A DNA stretch of 64,000 nt from Amphritea opalescens (GTDB taxonomy: Bacteria > Pseudomonadota > Gammaproteobacteria > Pseudomonadales > Balneatricaceae): assembly GCF_003957515.1 (NCBI RefSeq), contig NZ_RQXW01000002.1, positions 124,001 to 188,000 of the forward strand. The letters are read 5' to 3'. This document shows, one piece after another, positions 17,505-27,152 of this stretch (position 1 is the first letter of the stretch; the number at the start of each line of letters is the position of its first letter). A program made the position numbers and the translations under genes. The notes under the pieces were generated by a model. That model saw nothing but the letters and a program-made list of their open reading frames with translations, was not told the DNA's origin and did no database searches.

Positions 17505-18368
17505 CTAATTTATATTAAATAAGGACTCTATTATTTCGTTGTCAATATCAGGGTTGAATTTTCTGGCGAATAATGAATCAGAGTCGCATATAAGAGAAAG
17601 GTCTTCGATTTTGAATGTATAAGGCCCGCCTCTTTTCCAGTCTATCAATCTGTAATTTTTTTCAGCAATTTTAAATTTATCCAAGTTTTTTATTAGTTCT
17701 GTATGAAGAAATATCTCGTCCGCGCAGTATGTGAATCGATAAGACCTGAGTATTTTTTCTTTATTAGCAACTAAGTGGCAGGCAAATGAGTTTGTTATGC
17801 TGAACCATGAATCGCCTTTTGAATATATTTCATTATGGTTTTTTGTTCGGTCGATTTTTAGTGTTTTCTGAATCGAAAGGCTAAGTTTTTTTAATTTTTT
17901 TATTAGTCTATTGTTTGTGCGACCAAAAAGATCTTGGAAGAAATGGTAGTATTTTACTCTATCTATAAATAATTTATTTTCATTGGCGACAGGGTCAAAG
18001 CTTACGAACTGTAATCCATTTTTTTTCATGAAAAATTCGTGTATTTTTTCTTGAGTTTTTATGGGGATACATACGCCTGAAATTAAGTGATAATAAACAT
18101 AGTTTTTTTTGGTTGTTGCTTGTTCAAGTAGAGATAGTTCAGTTTTTATTTGTGATGCCCCTCCCCAGTTTACAGAGGTTCTGTCAATAAAATAACATTT
18201 TGAATGTTTTATTTTTTTTGTGATAATTTCAGTATTAATGTCAGATTTTGTGTCTATGTGGATATAGATGTCATTTCTTGGATCGTCAAGTGATAGTAGT
18301 AATTTTATCAATAAATCTTGGTGCTGATGAGCCATAATTAAATAGGCGTGTTGATGGTTATATTTCAT
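17505..18368 (-). CDS. Core-2/I-branching-type beta-glycosyltransferase (GT14)
   Basis: Protein of 287 residues of the Branch family: N-terminal HAYLIMAHQH, then LLLSLDDPRNDIYIHID, SVNWGGASQI, YYHLISGVCIPIK, GDSWFSIT, CADEIFLHT and IDWKRGGPYTF, all in the family order. The ATG at 18368 is 12 bp after AGGAG; a TTG at 18377 is possible. It is strongly AT-rich. It lies 91 bp downstream of lpxL on the same strand. Bacterial GT14-like enzymes usually decorate LOS or capsules with HexNAc or xylose. The sugar here is unknown. Confidence 0.85.
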   Translation of the reverse strand: MKYNHQHAYLIMAHQHQDLLIKLLLSLDDPRNDIYIHIDTKSDINTEIITKKIKHSKCYFIDRTSVNWGGASQIKTELSLLEQATTKKNYVYYHLISGVCIPIKTQEKIHEFFMKKNGLQFVSFDPVANENKLFIDRVKYYHFFQDLFGRTNNRLIKKLKKLSLSIQKTLKIDRTKNHNEIYSKGDSWFSITNSFACHLVANKEKILRSYRFTYCADEIFLHTELIKNLDKFKIAEKNYRLIDWKRGGPYTFKIEDLSLICDSDSLFARKFNPDIDNEIIESLFNIN

Positions 18369-18459
18369 ACTTTTCAATGGCTCCTAATAATTTATTTTGG
18401 GATGTGGATGTTCTGCGCGAAATTAAATTGATATCTGCTGATGAAGGAGTGTCCATTAA

Positions 18460-19386
18460 TTATAACTGTTTTTTATAAATATTATCTCCGCGAACAGGTG
18501 CTGTCTTAAACCTTTTATGAACCCACATATACTGTGCTGGAGCTTTACGAATACCCTCTTCGATGGATTGGTTGACGAGAATCGCATCCTGTTCTTCTGA
18601 TCCAGAGGGGAAACCTTCAACGTTATGGCACTCTACAATGTAGCCTGAGTTATCAGACTTCCGCCTACAATCAAATCTGATCAGCGGTGAGTTATTTAAA
18701 GCGTGCATTTTCGTTGTGGCTATTGTGGTAGCGGCGGGATGCCCAAAAAAAGGTACAAAAACCGCTCCTTTACGGCCCAAATCCTGATCAGGGGCATACC
18801 AGATACAGTGATTGTTGCGCAGGGCGCGAAGTACCTGGCGGGTTTTTTTTCGTTCCACTGGGAAGCCAAATCGCTGCCGACCACTAACAAAAAACCAGTC
18901 CAGCATCGGATTGTCATGTTTTCTATATAGTGTGCTACATGGGGTGCCATGTAATGAAAATAGCAGGCCAGCGAGATCTAAACAGGAGTAGTGCCAGCCG
19001 AGCAAGATTACCCCATTGCCTTTTTCGAGTTGCTGATCTAACAGATCAAAATTAACAAACTCTGTGCGTTGGCGAAAAAAGTTTTCGTCTTTCCAGTACG
19101 CCCAGCCGGTTTCGATCAGCCCTATCGCATTGTTTTCAAAGACCTCCTTTACCCGCTGTTGCTGCTCTTGTGGGGATAGTTCTGGAAAACAGAGCTGAAT
19201 ATTAACCGTCGTAATGTGTCGGCGTTGTTTCATCAAACGGTAGAGCGTTCGACCTAGGTACTTACCGATCGCTAATCCCCAGCGATAGGGAAGCGCAGAA
19301 ATCAGGCGTAGTAACCCGATACCAAGCCAGATTGGCCAATATTTGGGTGCAATAAAATCTGTCCAGCGTGCTTCTTTGTTGCCCAC
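18460..19386 (-). CDS. lpxL: Lipid A biosynthesis (Kdo-dependent) acyltransferase, LpxL/LpxM family
   Basis: Inner-membrane acyltransferase adding a secondary acyl chain to Kdo2-lipid IVA. The HxxxxD catalytic motif is H-Y-S-C-L-D (in LLGWHYSCLDLAG). Other conserved blocks are YRKHDNPMLDWF, WYAPDQDLG and QYMWVHKRFK, and a hydrophobic anchor lies near the N-terminus (WPIWLGIGLLRLISALPYRWG). The start is uncertain: GTG 19386 behind TGGAT is preferred, but a TTG at 19416 is open. It is divergent from msbA, whose product flips the finished lipid A. LpxL versus LpxM/LpxP cannot be settled by eye. Confidence 0.85.
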   Translation of the reverse strand: MGNKEARWTDFIAPKYWPIWLGIGLLRLISALPYRWGLAIGKYLGRTLYRLMKQRRHITTVNIQLCFPELSPQEQQQRVKEVFENNAIGLIETGWAYWKDENFFRQRTEFVNFDLLDQQLEKGNGVILLGWHYSCLDLAGLLFSLHGTPCSTLYRKHDNPMLDWFFVSGRQRFGFPVERKKTRQVLRALRNNHCIWYAPDQDLGRKGAVFVPFFGHPAATTIATTKMHALNNSPLIRFDCRRKSDNSGYIVECHNVEGFPSGSEEQDAILVNQSIEEGIRKAPAQYMWVHKRFKTAPVRGDNIYKKQL

Positions 19387-19531
19387 AATTAATCCAGATA
19401 CTGTAAAATCCAACAATTATAATATTCGTGCTCAAGGAACACTAGCATCAAGTCAGATCTACTGTATTTGTGTGGGCTTGATCGCTTTAGTTGTTCGAGT
19501 GGATAGTGAATCGAAAAGAGCTTTTTTATTT

Positions 19532-21319
19532 GTGAAAAAAGATAACAGCGTACAGGTTTATTTGCGCCTGCTGAAATATGTGAAAAAGTATTGGCCGGCC
19601 TTTCTGGTCAGTGTGGTCGGCTTTGCGATATATGCAGGGTCTCAAACGGCTGCAGCAAAGTGGCTTGAGGCCTTTGTCGATACCGTCGGTTCAGGGCAAT
19701 TGGATAATCGCGGCATGTTGGCGTTAGCGGTGCTGGGGATTTTCTTTATTCGGGGGCTAGGTACCTTTTTGGGTAACTACGGCCTGTCCTATGTGGCGCG
19801 GTTTGTGGTGCATGATTTAAGAACCGATCTATTCAAGCATTTATTGCTGTTGCCTAGCAGCTACTTTCATAAACATTCGAGTGGTGAGTTGCTGGCTAAG
19901 CTAACCTATAACGTTGAGCAGGTGACTGGAGCGGCAACGAATGCGTTGAAAGTAGCGATCCGTGAAGGGCTTACGGTGCTCGGTTTGTTTGGCTATATGC
20001 TTTACCTTAACTGGCAATTAACCTTACTGTTCTTGGTAGTCGGGCCTGTGGTTGGGGTGGTCGTGGGTTTCGCTGCCCGCCGTATGCGCGGCATTAGTCG
20101 TCATGTGCAGAAGAGTGTGGGGAATATTACTGCTTCGGCTTCGGAGGCGATTAAAGGTTATCAGGTCGTGCGTATTTTTGGTGCCACCGATCTCGAAATT
20201 GATCGTTTTACTAAAGTCAGTCAGCAGAATCGTCGGCAGGTCATGAAAATGGTCGTGACTCAGTCAGTGACCACACCTTTGGTGCAGATGATGGTGGCAG
20301 GTGTGATCGCACTGATGACCTTCCTGGCGATGGACCCTGAGCTGATCAAAGAGATGACGACTGGGCAGTTTATTGCGTTTATCTCAGCGGCAGCGTTGAT
20401 GGCTAAACCGGTGCGCTCATTAACTGAGATTAGCAGTATGGTCCAGCAGGGGTTAGCTGCTTCTGAAAGTGTCTTCGAGGTTGTGGATACGCCCCCAGAA
20501 AAAGATACTGGCTTGCATGATCCTGAGACGGTTAAGGGTGCGTTGGAGATCAAAAACGTGGGCTTTTCCTACGAGGTTGATGGCAACAAGGTGCTTGATA
20601 ATATTAATCTGAATATTCAGCCGGGCGAGACGATCGCTTTAGTGGGCAAGTCAGGCAGTGGTAAGTCGACTCTTGCGGGGATGTTGCCGCGTTTTTATGA
20701 CGTTACCGAAGGCGAGATTTTACTGGATGGGGAAAATATACAAACCTATAAATTGACCAGTCTGAGACGTCAAATCGCCTTGGTGAATCAGCAGGTGATT
20801 CTTTTTAATGGCACTATTGCCGAGAATATCGCTTATGGCAGCATGGCGAACTGTCCCCGAGAGGCGATTGAGGCGGCAGCCGAAGCGGCTCATGTGGCTG
20901 AGTTTGTACAACACTTGCCAGACGGCCTAGATACTCTGGTTGGTGAAAACGGGGCACTGCTCTCTGGCGGACAGCGGCAGCGAATTGCGATCGCTCGGGC
21001 GATTCTTAAAGATGCGCCGATTTTGATTCTGGATGAAGCAACCTCGGCACTGGATACCGAGTCTGAACGACATATCCAGGATGCTTTGGATAATGTCATG
21101 CAGGGGCGGACCACCTTGGTAATTGCTCACCGGTTATCGACCATAGAGAAGGCGGATCGCATTTTGGTGATGGAAGCTGGTCGAATCGTTGAGCAAGGCT
21201 CACATGCTCAGCTATTACAACACAATGGTATTTATGCCAACCTTCATCGACTTCAGTTTTCCGAAGTCGCCGTTGATCATGATTCAGTATCGCCTTCCGA
21301 GCAGGAGCCCTCAAAATGA
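19532..21319 (+). CDS. msbA: Lipid A export ATP-binding/permease protein
   Basis: ABC half-transporter of 595 residues that flips core-lipid A across the inner membrane. Six-helix membrane domain (about 20-310), then the ATPase with Walker [10 protein letters not shown] (372-380), ABC signature LSGGQ (477-481) and Walker [13 protein letters not shown] (from 497). The frame is open far upstream, over the start of divergent lpxL, but homology begins at the GTG at 19532 ([19 protein letters not shown]), about 12 bp after AAAAGAG. It overlaps hldE by 4 bases (ATGA). Confidence 0.93.
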   Translation: MKKDNSVQVYLRLLKYVKKYWPAFLVSVVGFAIYAGSQTAAAKWLEAFVDTVGSGQLDNRGMLALAVLGIFFIRGLGTFLGNYGLSYVARFVVHDLRTDLFKHLLLLPSSYFHKHSSGELLAKLTYNVEQVTGAATNALKVAIREGLTVLGLFGYMLYLNWQLTLLFLVVGPVVGVVVGFAARRMRGISRHVQKSVGNITASASEAIKGYQVVRIFGATDLEIDRFTKVSQQNRRQVMKMVVTQSVTTPLVQMMVAGVIALMTFLAMDPELIKEMTTGQFIAFISAAALMAKPVRSLTEISSMVQQGLAASESVFEVVDTPPEKDTGLHDPETVKGALEIKNVGFSYEVDGNKVLDNINLNIQPGETIALVGKSGSGKSTLAGMLPRFYDVTEGEILLDGENIQTYKLTSLRRQIALVNQQVILFNGTIAENIAYGSMANCPREAIEAAAEAAHVAEFVQHLPDGLDTLVGENGALLSGGQRQRIAIARAILKDAPILILDEATSALDTESERHIQDALDNVMQGRTTLVIAHRLSTIEKADRILVMEAGRIVEQGSHAQLLQHNGIYANLHRLQFSEVAVDHDSVSPSEQEPSK

Positions 21320-22740
21320 AATTGGTAATGCCTCAATTAAATACAGCGCAGGTGTTGGTGGTAGGTGATCTGATGTTGGATCGCTACTGGCATGGCCCAA
21401 CGTCACGGATCTCTCCGGAAGCGCCGGTGCCTGTGGTGAAGGTCGATCAGCGGGAGGATCGACCCGGTGGCGCGGCCAATGTGGCGTTGAATATCACCGC
21501 GCTGGGCGGCGGTGTCTCATTGGTGGGGATTGTGGGTGAGGATGAAGCGGGGCAAGCGTTGCAGCAACAGCTGGAATCTGCACGGGTGAATTGTCAGTTC
21601 TGCCATAGTCAGCAAGAACCGACGATCACTAAGCTGCGGGTTCTGAGTCGCCATCAACAATTGATTCGCTTGGATTTCGAAGAGCGCTTTAGTGCGGATC
21701 ATGGGGCGCTAGTACAACAACAAGTCGAGGCGTTACTCGGAAACGTTGGTGTGCTGGTGTTATCGGATTACGATAAAGGCACCCTGAGTGACCCTCAACG
21801 TCTTATTCATGCGGCACGCAAGGTCGGTGTGCCGGTGCTGGTCGATCCCAAGGGAACGGAGTTTGAACGTTACCGTGGCGCGACATTGTTAACGCCGAAT
21901 ATGGGTGAATTTGAAGCGGTGGTGGGTGCCTGCCAATCGGAGCAGGCATTAGTGGAAAAAGCTCAGTTGTTGGTGCAGCAACTTGAGCTTGAGGCTATAT
22001 TGGTGACCCGTAGCGAACAGGGTATGACTTTGATAAAACCGGGTCAGAAAGAAGTTCACTTTCCCACCCATGCCCGAGAAGTATTTGATGTGACGGGGGC
22101 TGGAGACACGGTTATCTCCACATTGGCGACGGCGCTGGCCGCCGGCGAAAGCCTTGAAGTCGCCACGGGGCTCGCTAATATTGCCGCTGGTATCGTGGTA
22201 GGCAAATTGGGCACCGCAGCTATCAGTGGGCCGGAGCTACGTAGGGCGGTGAATCAGGCGCAGGGGTCGGAACGGGGAGTTGTGAGTGATGAGCAGTTGC
22301 TTATGGCGTTGGAAGATGCCCGTGCGGCCGGTGAAAAAATTGTATTTACCAACGGTTGTTTTGATATTTTGCACGCAGGCCATGTGGGCTACCTTGAACA
22401 GGCTAGGGCGCAGGGCGATCGTCTTGTATTAGCGATTAATGATGATGAATCCGTGCGCCGCTTGAAAGGCGAGGGGCGACCGATCAACCCCGTCGAACGT
22501 CGTAAGGCGGTATTAGCGGGGCTTGAAGCCGTGGATTGGGTGGTCAGCTTTGCTGAGGACACGCCGGAGCGTTTATTGGAGCAGGTCCGCCCAGAAATTC
22601 TGGTGAAGGGCGGCGACTATGGTATCGATGGTGTGGTTGGCGGCGAGTTTGTGCGTAGCTACGGCGGTGAGGTGAAGGTGCTATCTTTCCTTGATAACTG
22701 CTCAACTACGGCGATCGTAGAGAAGATTCAGAGCAGCTAA
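21316..22740 (+). CDS. hldE: Bifunctional heptose-7-phosphate kinase / heptose-1-phosphate adenylyltransferase
   Basis: Protein of 474 residues supplying ADP-heptose for the inner core. The N-terminal PfkB-type kinase (about 1-320) has [10 protein letters not shown] and the anion-hole/catalytic motif [10 protein letters not shown]. The C-terminal nucleotidyltransferase (about 345-474) has [20 protein letters not shown] and [16 protein letters not shown]. It is full length with a normal domain order. It overlaps msbA by 4 bases, so the two are co-translated, linking heptose supply with lipid A export. Convergent with the aldo/keto reductase gene. Confidence 0.96.
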   Translation: MKLVMPQLNTAQVLVVGDLMLDRYWHGPTSRISPEAPVPVVKVDQREDRPGGAANVALNITALGGGVSLVGIVGEDEAGQALQQQLESARVNCQFCHSQQEPTITKLRVLSRHQQLIRLDFEERFSADHGALVQQQVEALLGNVGVLVLSDYDKGTLSDPQRLIHAARKVGVPVLVDPKGTEFERYRGATLLTPNMGEFEAVVGACQSEQALVEKAQLLVQQLELEAILVTRSEQGMTLIKPGQKEVHFPTHAREVFDVTGAGDTVISTLATALAAGESLEVATGLANIAAGIVVGKLGTAAISGPELRRAVNQAQGSERGVVSDEQLLMALEDARAAGEKIVFTNGCFDILHAGHVGYLEQARAQGDRLVLAINDDESVRRLKGEGRPINPVERRKAVLAGLEAVDWVVSFAEDTPERLLEQVRPEILVKGGDYGIDGVVGGEFVRSYGGEVKVLSFLDNCSTTAIVEKIQSS

Positions 22741-22773
22741 GCTTATCATTCAAGTGCCGGCTATCATGATAGC

Positions 22774-23580
22774 TTAAGAATCGCTGCGGGTGAGACAATC
22801 GGCCGCAGCGTGGACATTCGACCGTAAATGGTCGGGGTTGATTGTGCCAATAATCGCACTACTGACCCCCGGATGACCTAGCACTAAATCAAAACTAGCG
22901 CGCACAGGGTCGGTTGTTAACGCCTGTGTAATATGGCCCGAGGCTAGGGCTTTCTTGATAAAGATCCCTTTTTGCTGGGCTAGCGCATAGTCGATGACCG
23001 GCGACTCTTGCTGCTCGTTTAGGTTGTAGGTGACCATCGCAATATCCGACTGTTTTAGCGTTTCGATTCCCCCCTCGATGGTTTTAGTCGACATACCCCC
23101 CGCACGAATTTTACCTTCCGTTTTGAGTTGTGCCAGTTGTTGCAGCACGCCGTCATGATGAATCCGTTTCAGATCATTACCATCGGAATGTACCAGTAGG
23201 ATGTCAATCACATCGGTATTGAGCCGTCTCAGGCTGCGTTCCACACTGAAACGGATATGTTCGGGCGTAAAATTAAAGTGTGACAACCCTGTTTGGGGAT
23301 CAAACTCCTCGCCGACTTTACTGCAGATTAGCCATTGATTACGCTGGCCTTTTAGTAATCTGCCTAAGCGCTCTTCGCTGTGGCCATAGGCGGGAGCCGT
23401 GTCCAATAGGTTGATACCCAGTTCTTGGCTCAGGGCGAGTAAATGGAGGACCTGCTGATCATCCGGAATCATGAAATGGTCTGGATATTTGACCCCTTTA
23501 TCCCGTCCTATTTTTACCGTGCCAAGGCCGATGGGGCTCACCTGAAGGTCGGTACCGGCAATCTGTCTCAAGTTTAACAA
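22774..23580 (-). CDS. Aldo/keto reductase family protein
   Basis: Protein of about 268 residues with a TIM-barrel NADPH oxidoreductase signature: SPIGLGTVKIGRD, the catalytic Asp/Tyr region LLDTAPAYGHSEERLG, the catalytic Lys in LICSKVG, LLVHSDG at the His position, and GIFIKKALASG. No ATG is available near the N-terminus. I chose the TTG at 23580 (8 bp after GGGAG); TTG 23595 or 23571 are alternatives. It overlaps the end of the FAD oxidoreductase gene, so the two form a coupled pair. Substrate unknown. Its location among core LPS genes suggests, but does not prove, a sugar-related role. Confidence 0.85.
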   Translation of the reverse strand: MLNLRQIAGTDLQVSPIGLGTVKIGRDKGVKYPDHFMIPDDQQVLHLLALSQELGINLLDTAPAYGHSEERLGRLLKGQRNQWLICSKVGEEFDPQTGLSHFNFTPEHIRFSVERSLRRLNTDVIDILLVHSDGNDLKRIHHDGVLQQLAQLKTEGKIRAGGMSTKTIEGGIETLKQSDIAMVTYNLNEQQESPVIDYALAQQKGIFIKKALASGHITQALTTDPVRASFDLVLGHPGVSSAIIGTINPDHLRSNVHAAADCLTRSDS

Positions 23581-24758
23581 AAGAGTGTCTCCCAAACCGG
23601 TTGTGCGATATTGGGCCGCGCTAATTGGCCGGTAATGCCCTCATCCGCATGATAACGGGGAGTAATCTCTTGTATTTTAAGCATGGCTAGAATTTGATCA
23701 GCCAAGTCGGGGGCCAGCGCCAATTTCGTAGGCCAACTAATAATGCAGTTTCCTTGGGCTTGTGCGAAGGCGGAATCTGGACGGGTGAGTGAGGACTGTT
23801 TTGGCTCTGCTCGATTAATATGGAAACTCTCCCAGCGGGGATTCTTAAGCTCGATCCAAGGGAGCAGTTCGGCGATCATGGTTTGCGCTTTTTGAATCTG
23901 CTGTTCTGTGGATAAATTAACCCCAGCCTCGGCTAAATCTCCGCCCAGATACCAGACATGCTCTCCATTTTTGGTGGGGTGTGTGGTGATAGTGACCACT
24001 GGCTTACTACCGCTGCTGATACAGTGAGCAAAGGTCGGTAAGGGGCTTGCATGACGAACCATCACCATGTGTAACGGCCGACGCTGCATTTGCGGTTGAG
24101 TCACATTCAACTGTTGCAGCAGTGCTTCGGTGCCTTCGCCGGCGGCAGTGATATAACGTTGTGCTTCAATACGTAATTGAGGTAACTGTATCGCTTCGAT
24201 ATTATTTTGATCGGTACATAGTTGCATCTCAGCGGCGCTGACTTTGATGATACGCGGCAGTAGCGGCTGCGCCAGTGCTTCGATCACCGATGGTACGTCC
24301 AGTACGATCTCGTTCAATTTATAAAGATTGCCGCGAAACTGTGGATGGTTGAATACTTCGGGGCGTTGTTTGGCGGTGACGCTTTCCACTCGACCCTTTA
24401 GGGCTTTGCTGGCGAAAAAGCTGGTCATTTTCGCGCCGAGGGATGCTTTCGACCACATGTAGTGCGCTTCTGAGAGTATTCGTGCACCACTGAGGTCTAG
24501 TTCTCCCTGCCCTTCAAGGCAGGCGCGCCAGCGGGATGGCATATCGGCAATGCTACTGGCGGCTTGGGTCAGTACACCATTGAGCGCATATTTTGTGCCG
24601 CCATGGATGATGCCTTGGGAGCGTACCGACTGAACGCCGCCAAGGTCTCCGGTTTCTAATAAGAGTGCATCAAATCCCTGTTGTTGAGCGCGGTTGAGTA
24701 GCCATAGACCAGCGATACCGCCGCCGAGAATCACCAGATCTGTCTTTATCGTTTGCAT
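23574..24758 (-). CDS. FAD-dependent oxidoreductase (DAO / glycerol-3-phosphate dehydrogenase-like)
   Basis: Protein of 394 residues with an N-terminal Rossmann FAD site (VILGGGIAGLWLLNRA), the acidic ribose ligand (LLLETGDLGG) and a SQGIIHGGTKYAL segment typical of DAO-family flavoproteins. A C-terminal region (FHINRAEPKQSS...NCIISWPTKLALAPDLADQI) resembles the second FAD-contacting part. No signal peptide. Divergent from waaA and coupled by overlap to the downstream aldo/keto reductase. It could oxidise a polyol phosphate or a hydroxy acid; the true substrate is not deducible. The pair looks vertically inherited: base composition matches hldE and waaA. Confidence 0.82.
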   Translation of the reverse strand: MQTIKTDLVILGGGIAGLWLLNRAQQQGFDALLLETGDLGGVQSVRSQGIIHGGTKYALNGVLTQAASSIADMPSRWRACLEGQGELDLSGARILSEAHYMWSKASLGAKMTSFFASKALKGRVESVTAKQRPEVFNHPQFRGNLYKLNEIVLDVPSVIEALAQPLLPRIIKVSAAEMQLCTDQNNIEAIQLPQLRIEAQRYITAAGEGTEALLQQLNVTQPQMQRRPLHMVMVRHASPLPTFAHCISSGSKPVVTITTHPTKNGEHVWYLGGDLAEAGVNLSTEQQIQKAQTMIAELLPWIELKNPRWESFHINRAEPKQSSLTRPDSAFAQAQGNCIISWPTKLALAPDLADQILAMLKIQEITPRYHADEGITGQLARPNIAQPVWETLFC

Positions 24759-24854
24759 GAAGTATTCCGCCGGTTAACAGCGATCATTATACCTTCGGTA
24801 TCACAGGCTGATAATGGTAAACTGATTTTTTATGTCTGGAATGTGCTTATCTCC

Positions 24855-26126
24855 ATGGCCCGATTTTTCTATTCGTTGTTATTTTACTGTCTGACTCCGC
24901 TGATATTGCTAAAACTTTGGCGGCGCGGGCGGCAGAGTCCTGAATATCGCTTGCGCTGGCGAGAACGGTTTGGTTTTGTCCCCCGTTTAACCGGCGCGCG
25001 TCCTATCTGGATTCATGCGGTCTCTTTTGGTGAAACCATGGCGATTATTCCATTAGTGGAAAAGCTGCTGGCGGAACATCCGCAGATACCGGTCTTTATC
25101 ACCAGTATGACCCCGACGGGGAGTGCGCGGGTGCAAAGTCACTTTGGTGAGCGTGTCGGTCATGCATACTGTCCCTATGATCTTCCTTGTGCCCTAAGTC
25201 GTTTTCATCGGCGCATTCGACCTCGTAGCTGCGTAATTGTCGAAACGGAGCTCTGGCCCAATCTTATCCACAGTTGTGCCCAGCGGGATGTGCCTGTGCT
25301 AGTGACCAATGCTCGCTTATCGGCTCGCTCGGCGCGGGGGTATCAACGTTTTAAGTGGCTGACTGGGCCGATGTTGCAAGAGGTGACAGCCATTGCCGTA
25401 CAGCATCAGGCGGATGGTGATCGTTTTACGGCGCTGGGTTTCGCTGTGGATAAGTTGCAGGTCACCGGAAGTATCAAATTTGATATTGAAACACCGGAAG
25501 GTGTCGCGAGTGATGCCGCTAAGCTGCGGAGGGCATGGGGAGCCGAACGTCCGGTGATGATCGGCGCGAGCACCCATGACGATGAGGAGGCTCAACTGCT
25601 TGAGGTCTTCGCTAATCTGCAATCGCGTTATCATGATCTGCTGCTGATACTGGTGCCCCGCCATCCGGAACGTTTTACAACGGTTTTCGAGCAGAGCGTT
25701 AACGCCGGCTTTAGAACCTATCGACGCAGCGAGGCACCTTTACCTGCAGCGGATTGCGACGTTTATTTAGGCGATACGATGGGTGAGTTGATGACCCTCT
25801 ATAGTGCCGCTGATATTGTTTTTGTCGGTGGCAGCTTGGTTGAGCGTGGAGGGCATAATCCGCTTGAACCCGCGGTGTTAGGCAAACCTGTCTTGATGGG
25901 GCCTTATGTGCATAACTTCCACCAGATAGTCGAGACCATGGAGCAGGCGCTAGCCCTGCAAGTGGTTAGCGATCCTGCTGAGTTACAGCAGGTGGTTGCT
26001 GAGCTTTTAGATCACCCGGAGCATGCCCGGGCGATGGGGATTAGAGGTCGAAACTATATGACCGCTAATCGAGGAGCGCTGGCGCAACAGCTCGCCTTGG
26101 TTAAACAACAGGCGGGTATCGCTTAA
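24855..26126 (+). CDS. waaA: 3-deoxy-D-manno-octulosonic acid (Kdo) transferase
   Basis: Protein of 423 residues that adds Kdo from CMP-Kdo to lipid IVA at the inner membrane. An N-terminal anchor (FFYSLLFYCLTPLILLKLW) precedes a GT-B fold: IWIHAVSFGETMAIIPLV (acceptor side, catalytic Glu in this loop), TSMTPTGSARV, ETELWPN, and the donor-site motif GGSLVERGGHNPLEPA. The start is the ATG at 24855 (MARFFYSLL); the frame is open further upstream but homology is not. It ends 2 bp from convergent gmhA. Whether it is mono- or bifunctional cannot be judged. Confidence 0.94.
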   Translation: MARFFYSLLFYCLTPLILLKLWRRGRQSPEYRLRWRERFGFVPRLTGARPIWIHAVSFGETMAIIPLVEKLLAEHPQIPVFITSMTPTGSARVQSHFGERVGHAYCPYDLPCALSRFHRRIRPRSCVIVETELWPNLIHSCAQRDVPVLVTNARLSARSARGYQRFKWLTGPMLQEVTAIAVQHQADGDRFTALGFAVDKLQVTGSIKFDIETPEGVASDAAKLRRAWGAERPVMIGASTHDDEEAQLLEVFANLQSRYHDLLLILVPRHPERFTTVFEQSVNAGFRTYRRSEAPLPAADCDVYLGDTMGELMTLYSAADIVFVGGSLVERGGHNPLEPAVLGKPVLMGPYVHNFHQIVETMEQALALQVVSDPAELQQVVAELLDHPEHARAMGIRGRNYMTANRGALAQQLALVKQQAGIA

Positions 26127-26128
26127 GA

Positions 26129-26692
26129 CTACTCAGCGGCGAAGAGCCGATCCATCTCTTCACAGAGCCAGTGGCCGACAAAAATATGTACTTCCTGAAC
26201 TCTAGCGGTCTCGCTGCAGGGAGCTTTGATAAGGTGATCGGCTATGGCGTTTAGTTTGCCGCCCGCTTCTCCGGTCCAAGCCCAGCAGGTCGCGCCGATC
26301 TTTTGTGCCGCTTCAATGGCGTTGACCACATTGGCGCTGTTACCCGAGGTGGATAGTCCAATCACGAGATCCTGCGGCCGACAAAGTGCCTCTATTTGTC
26401 GGGTAAATACCGAATCGAAGCTATAGTCATTGGAATGTGCCGTCAGAATCGAGGTGTCGACGGTAAGGGCGATAGCCGGTAACGCTCGGCGTTCAGCTTT
26501 ATAGCGGACGACAAACTCTGCGGCTAGGTGTTGGCTATCCGCCGCACTGCCGCCGTTGCCCATAAACAACAACTTACCACCGGCAGTAAAGGTCGCTGCG
26601 ATCTGGTCAGCTAGGGTTTGCACATCGGCTTTAATCTCCGGCATGCGGTTAAAGGTTTGCATATGACGTTGCAGCGCACTATCAAAGGACAT
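26129..26692 (-). CDS. gmhA: Phosphoheptose isomerase (SIS domain)
   Basis: Converts sedoheptulose-7-phosphate to D-glycero-D-manno-heptose-7-phosphate, the entry step to ADP-heptose. The 187-residue SIS-domain protein has FMGNGGSAADSQHLAAEFV (phosphosugar loop), GLSTSGNSANVV and QEVHIFVGHWLCEEMD, matching GmhA length and motif order. The related replication factor DiaA shares this fold; the LOS context favours GmhA. It lies 11 bp after cyaY on the same strand. Confidence 0.9.
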   Translation of the reverse strand: MSFDSALQRHMQTFNRMPEIKADVQTLADQIAATFTAGGKLLFMGNGGSAADSQHLAAEFVVRYKAERRALPAIALTVDTSILTAHSNDYSFDSVFTRQIEALCRPQDLVIGLSTSGNSANVVNAIEAAQKIGATCWAWTGEAGGKLNAIADHLIKAPCSETARVQEVHIFVGHWLCEEMDRLFAAE

Positions 26693-26703
26693 AGCTGATC
26701 TCC

Positions 26704-27030
26704 TTACAAGTCGAAGCTGAACTGTTCGCCAGCTTGTTCTGACAAAATAGCCGTCAGCACATCTTTGAGCAATGCACCATCGCTGTCGCGGGCCCAGGTT
26801 TCGCCATTAAAATCGAAGTGAAAACCACCACTCTTAGCGGCTAACCATAACTGTTTTACCGGTGTTTGACGGGTAAAGATCACCTGGGTTTTGTTTTCAC
26901 AGACTACCGTGAGCACGCCGCCGTTGTTCATAAAATCGATATCGGTTTCCGCGGTATCTAAAACCTCTTCAATCTGTTCGAGGGTATCATCAACTTTTTG
27001 GCTAAATTCAGATTCGTTCATGTTCGTCAT
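26704..27030 (-). CDS. cyaY: Frataxin-like iron-binding protein CyaY
   Basis: Protein of 108 residues that binds iron and modulates Fe-S cluster assembly with IscS. The N-terminal acidic helix (SEFSQKVDDTLEQIEEVLD) and the sheet region VLTVVCENKTQVIFTRQ, QLWLAAKSGGFHFDF, TWARDSDGALL are characteristic. The ATG at 27030 sits 9 bp after AAAGAG and is preferred over the longer frame from 27060. Divergent from lptM, the same arrangement as in E. coli, and followed by gmhA. Confidence 0.92.
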   Translation of the reverse strand: MTNMNESEFSQKVDDTLEQIEEVLDTAETDIDFMNNGGVLTVVCENKTQVIFTRQTPVKQLWLAAKSGGFHFDFNGETWARDSDGALLKDVLTAILSEQAGEQFSFDL

Positions 27031-27152
27031 AGTGTTGTACTCTTTGGCGAAAATTATCATTGAGAGAGAGTATATAGCAGTTCGTTCAGGTACTCATCAT
27101 GGCAACAGCCCTGTATAATCGAGCGATTAACTTAATATCAGGAATAAACGCC

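Noticed and set aside
22741-22773. Terminator between hldE and the aldo/keto reductase gene
   Set aside because: A GCTATCATGATAGC palindrome and an imperfect longer stem exist, but there is no T tract on either strand.
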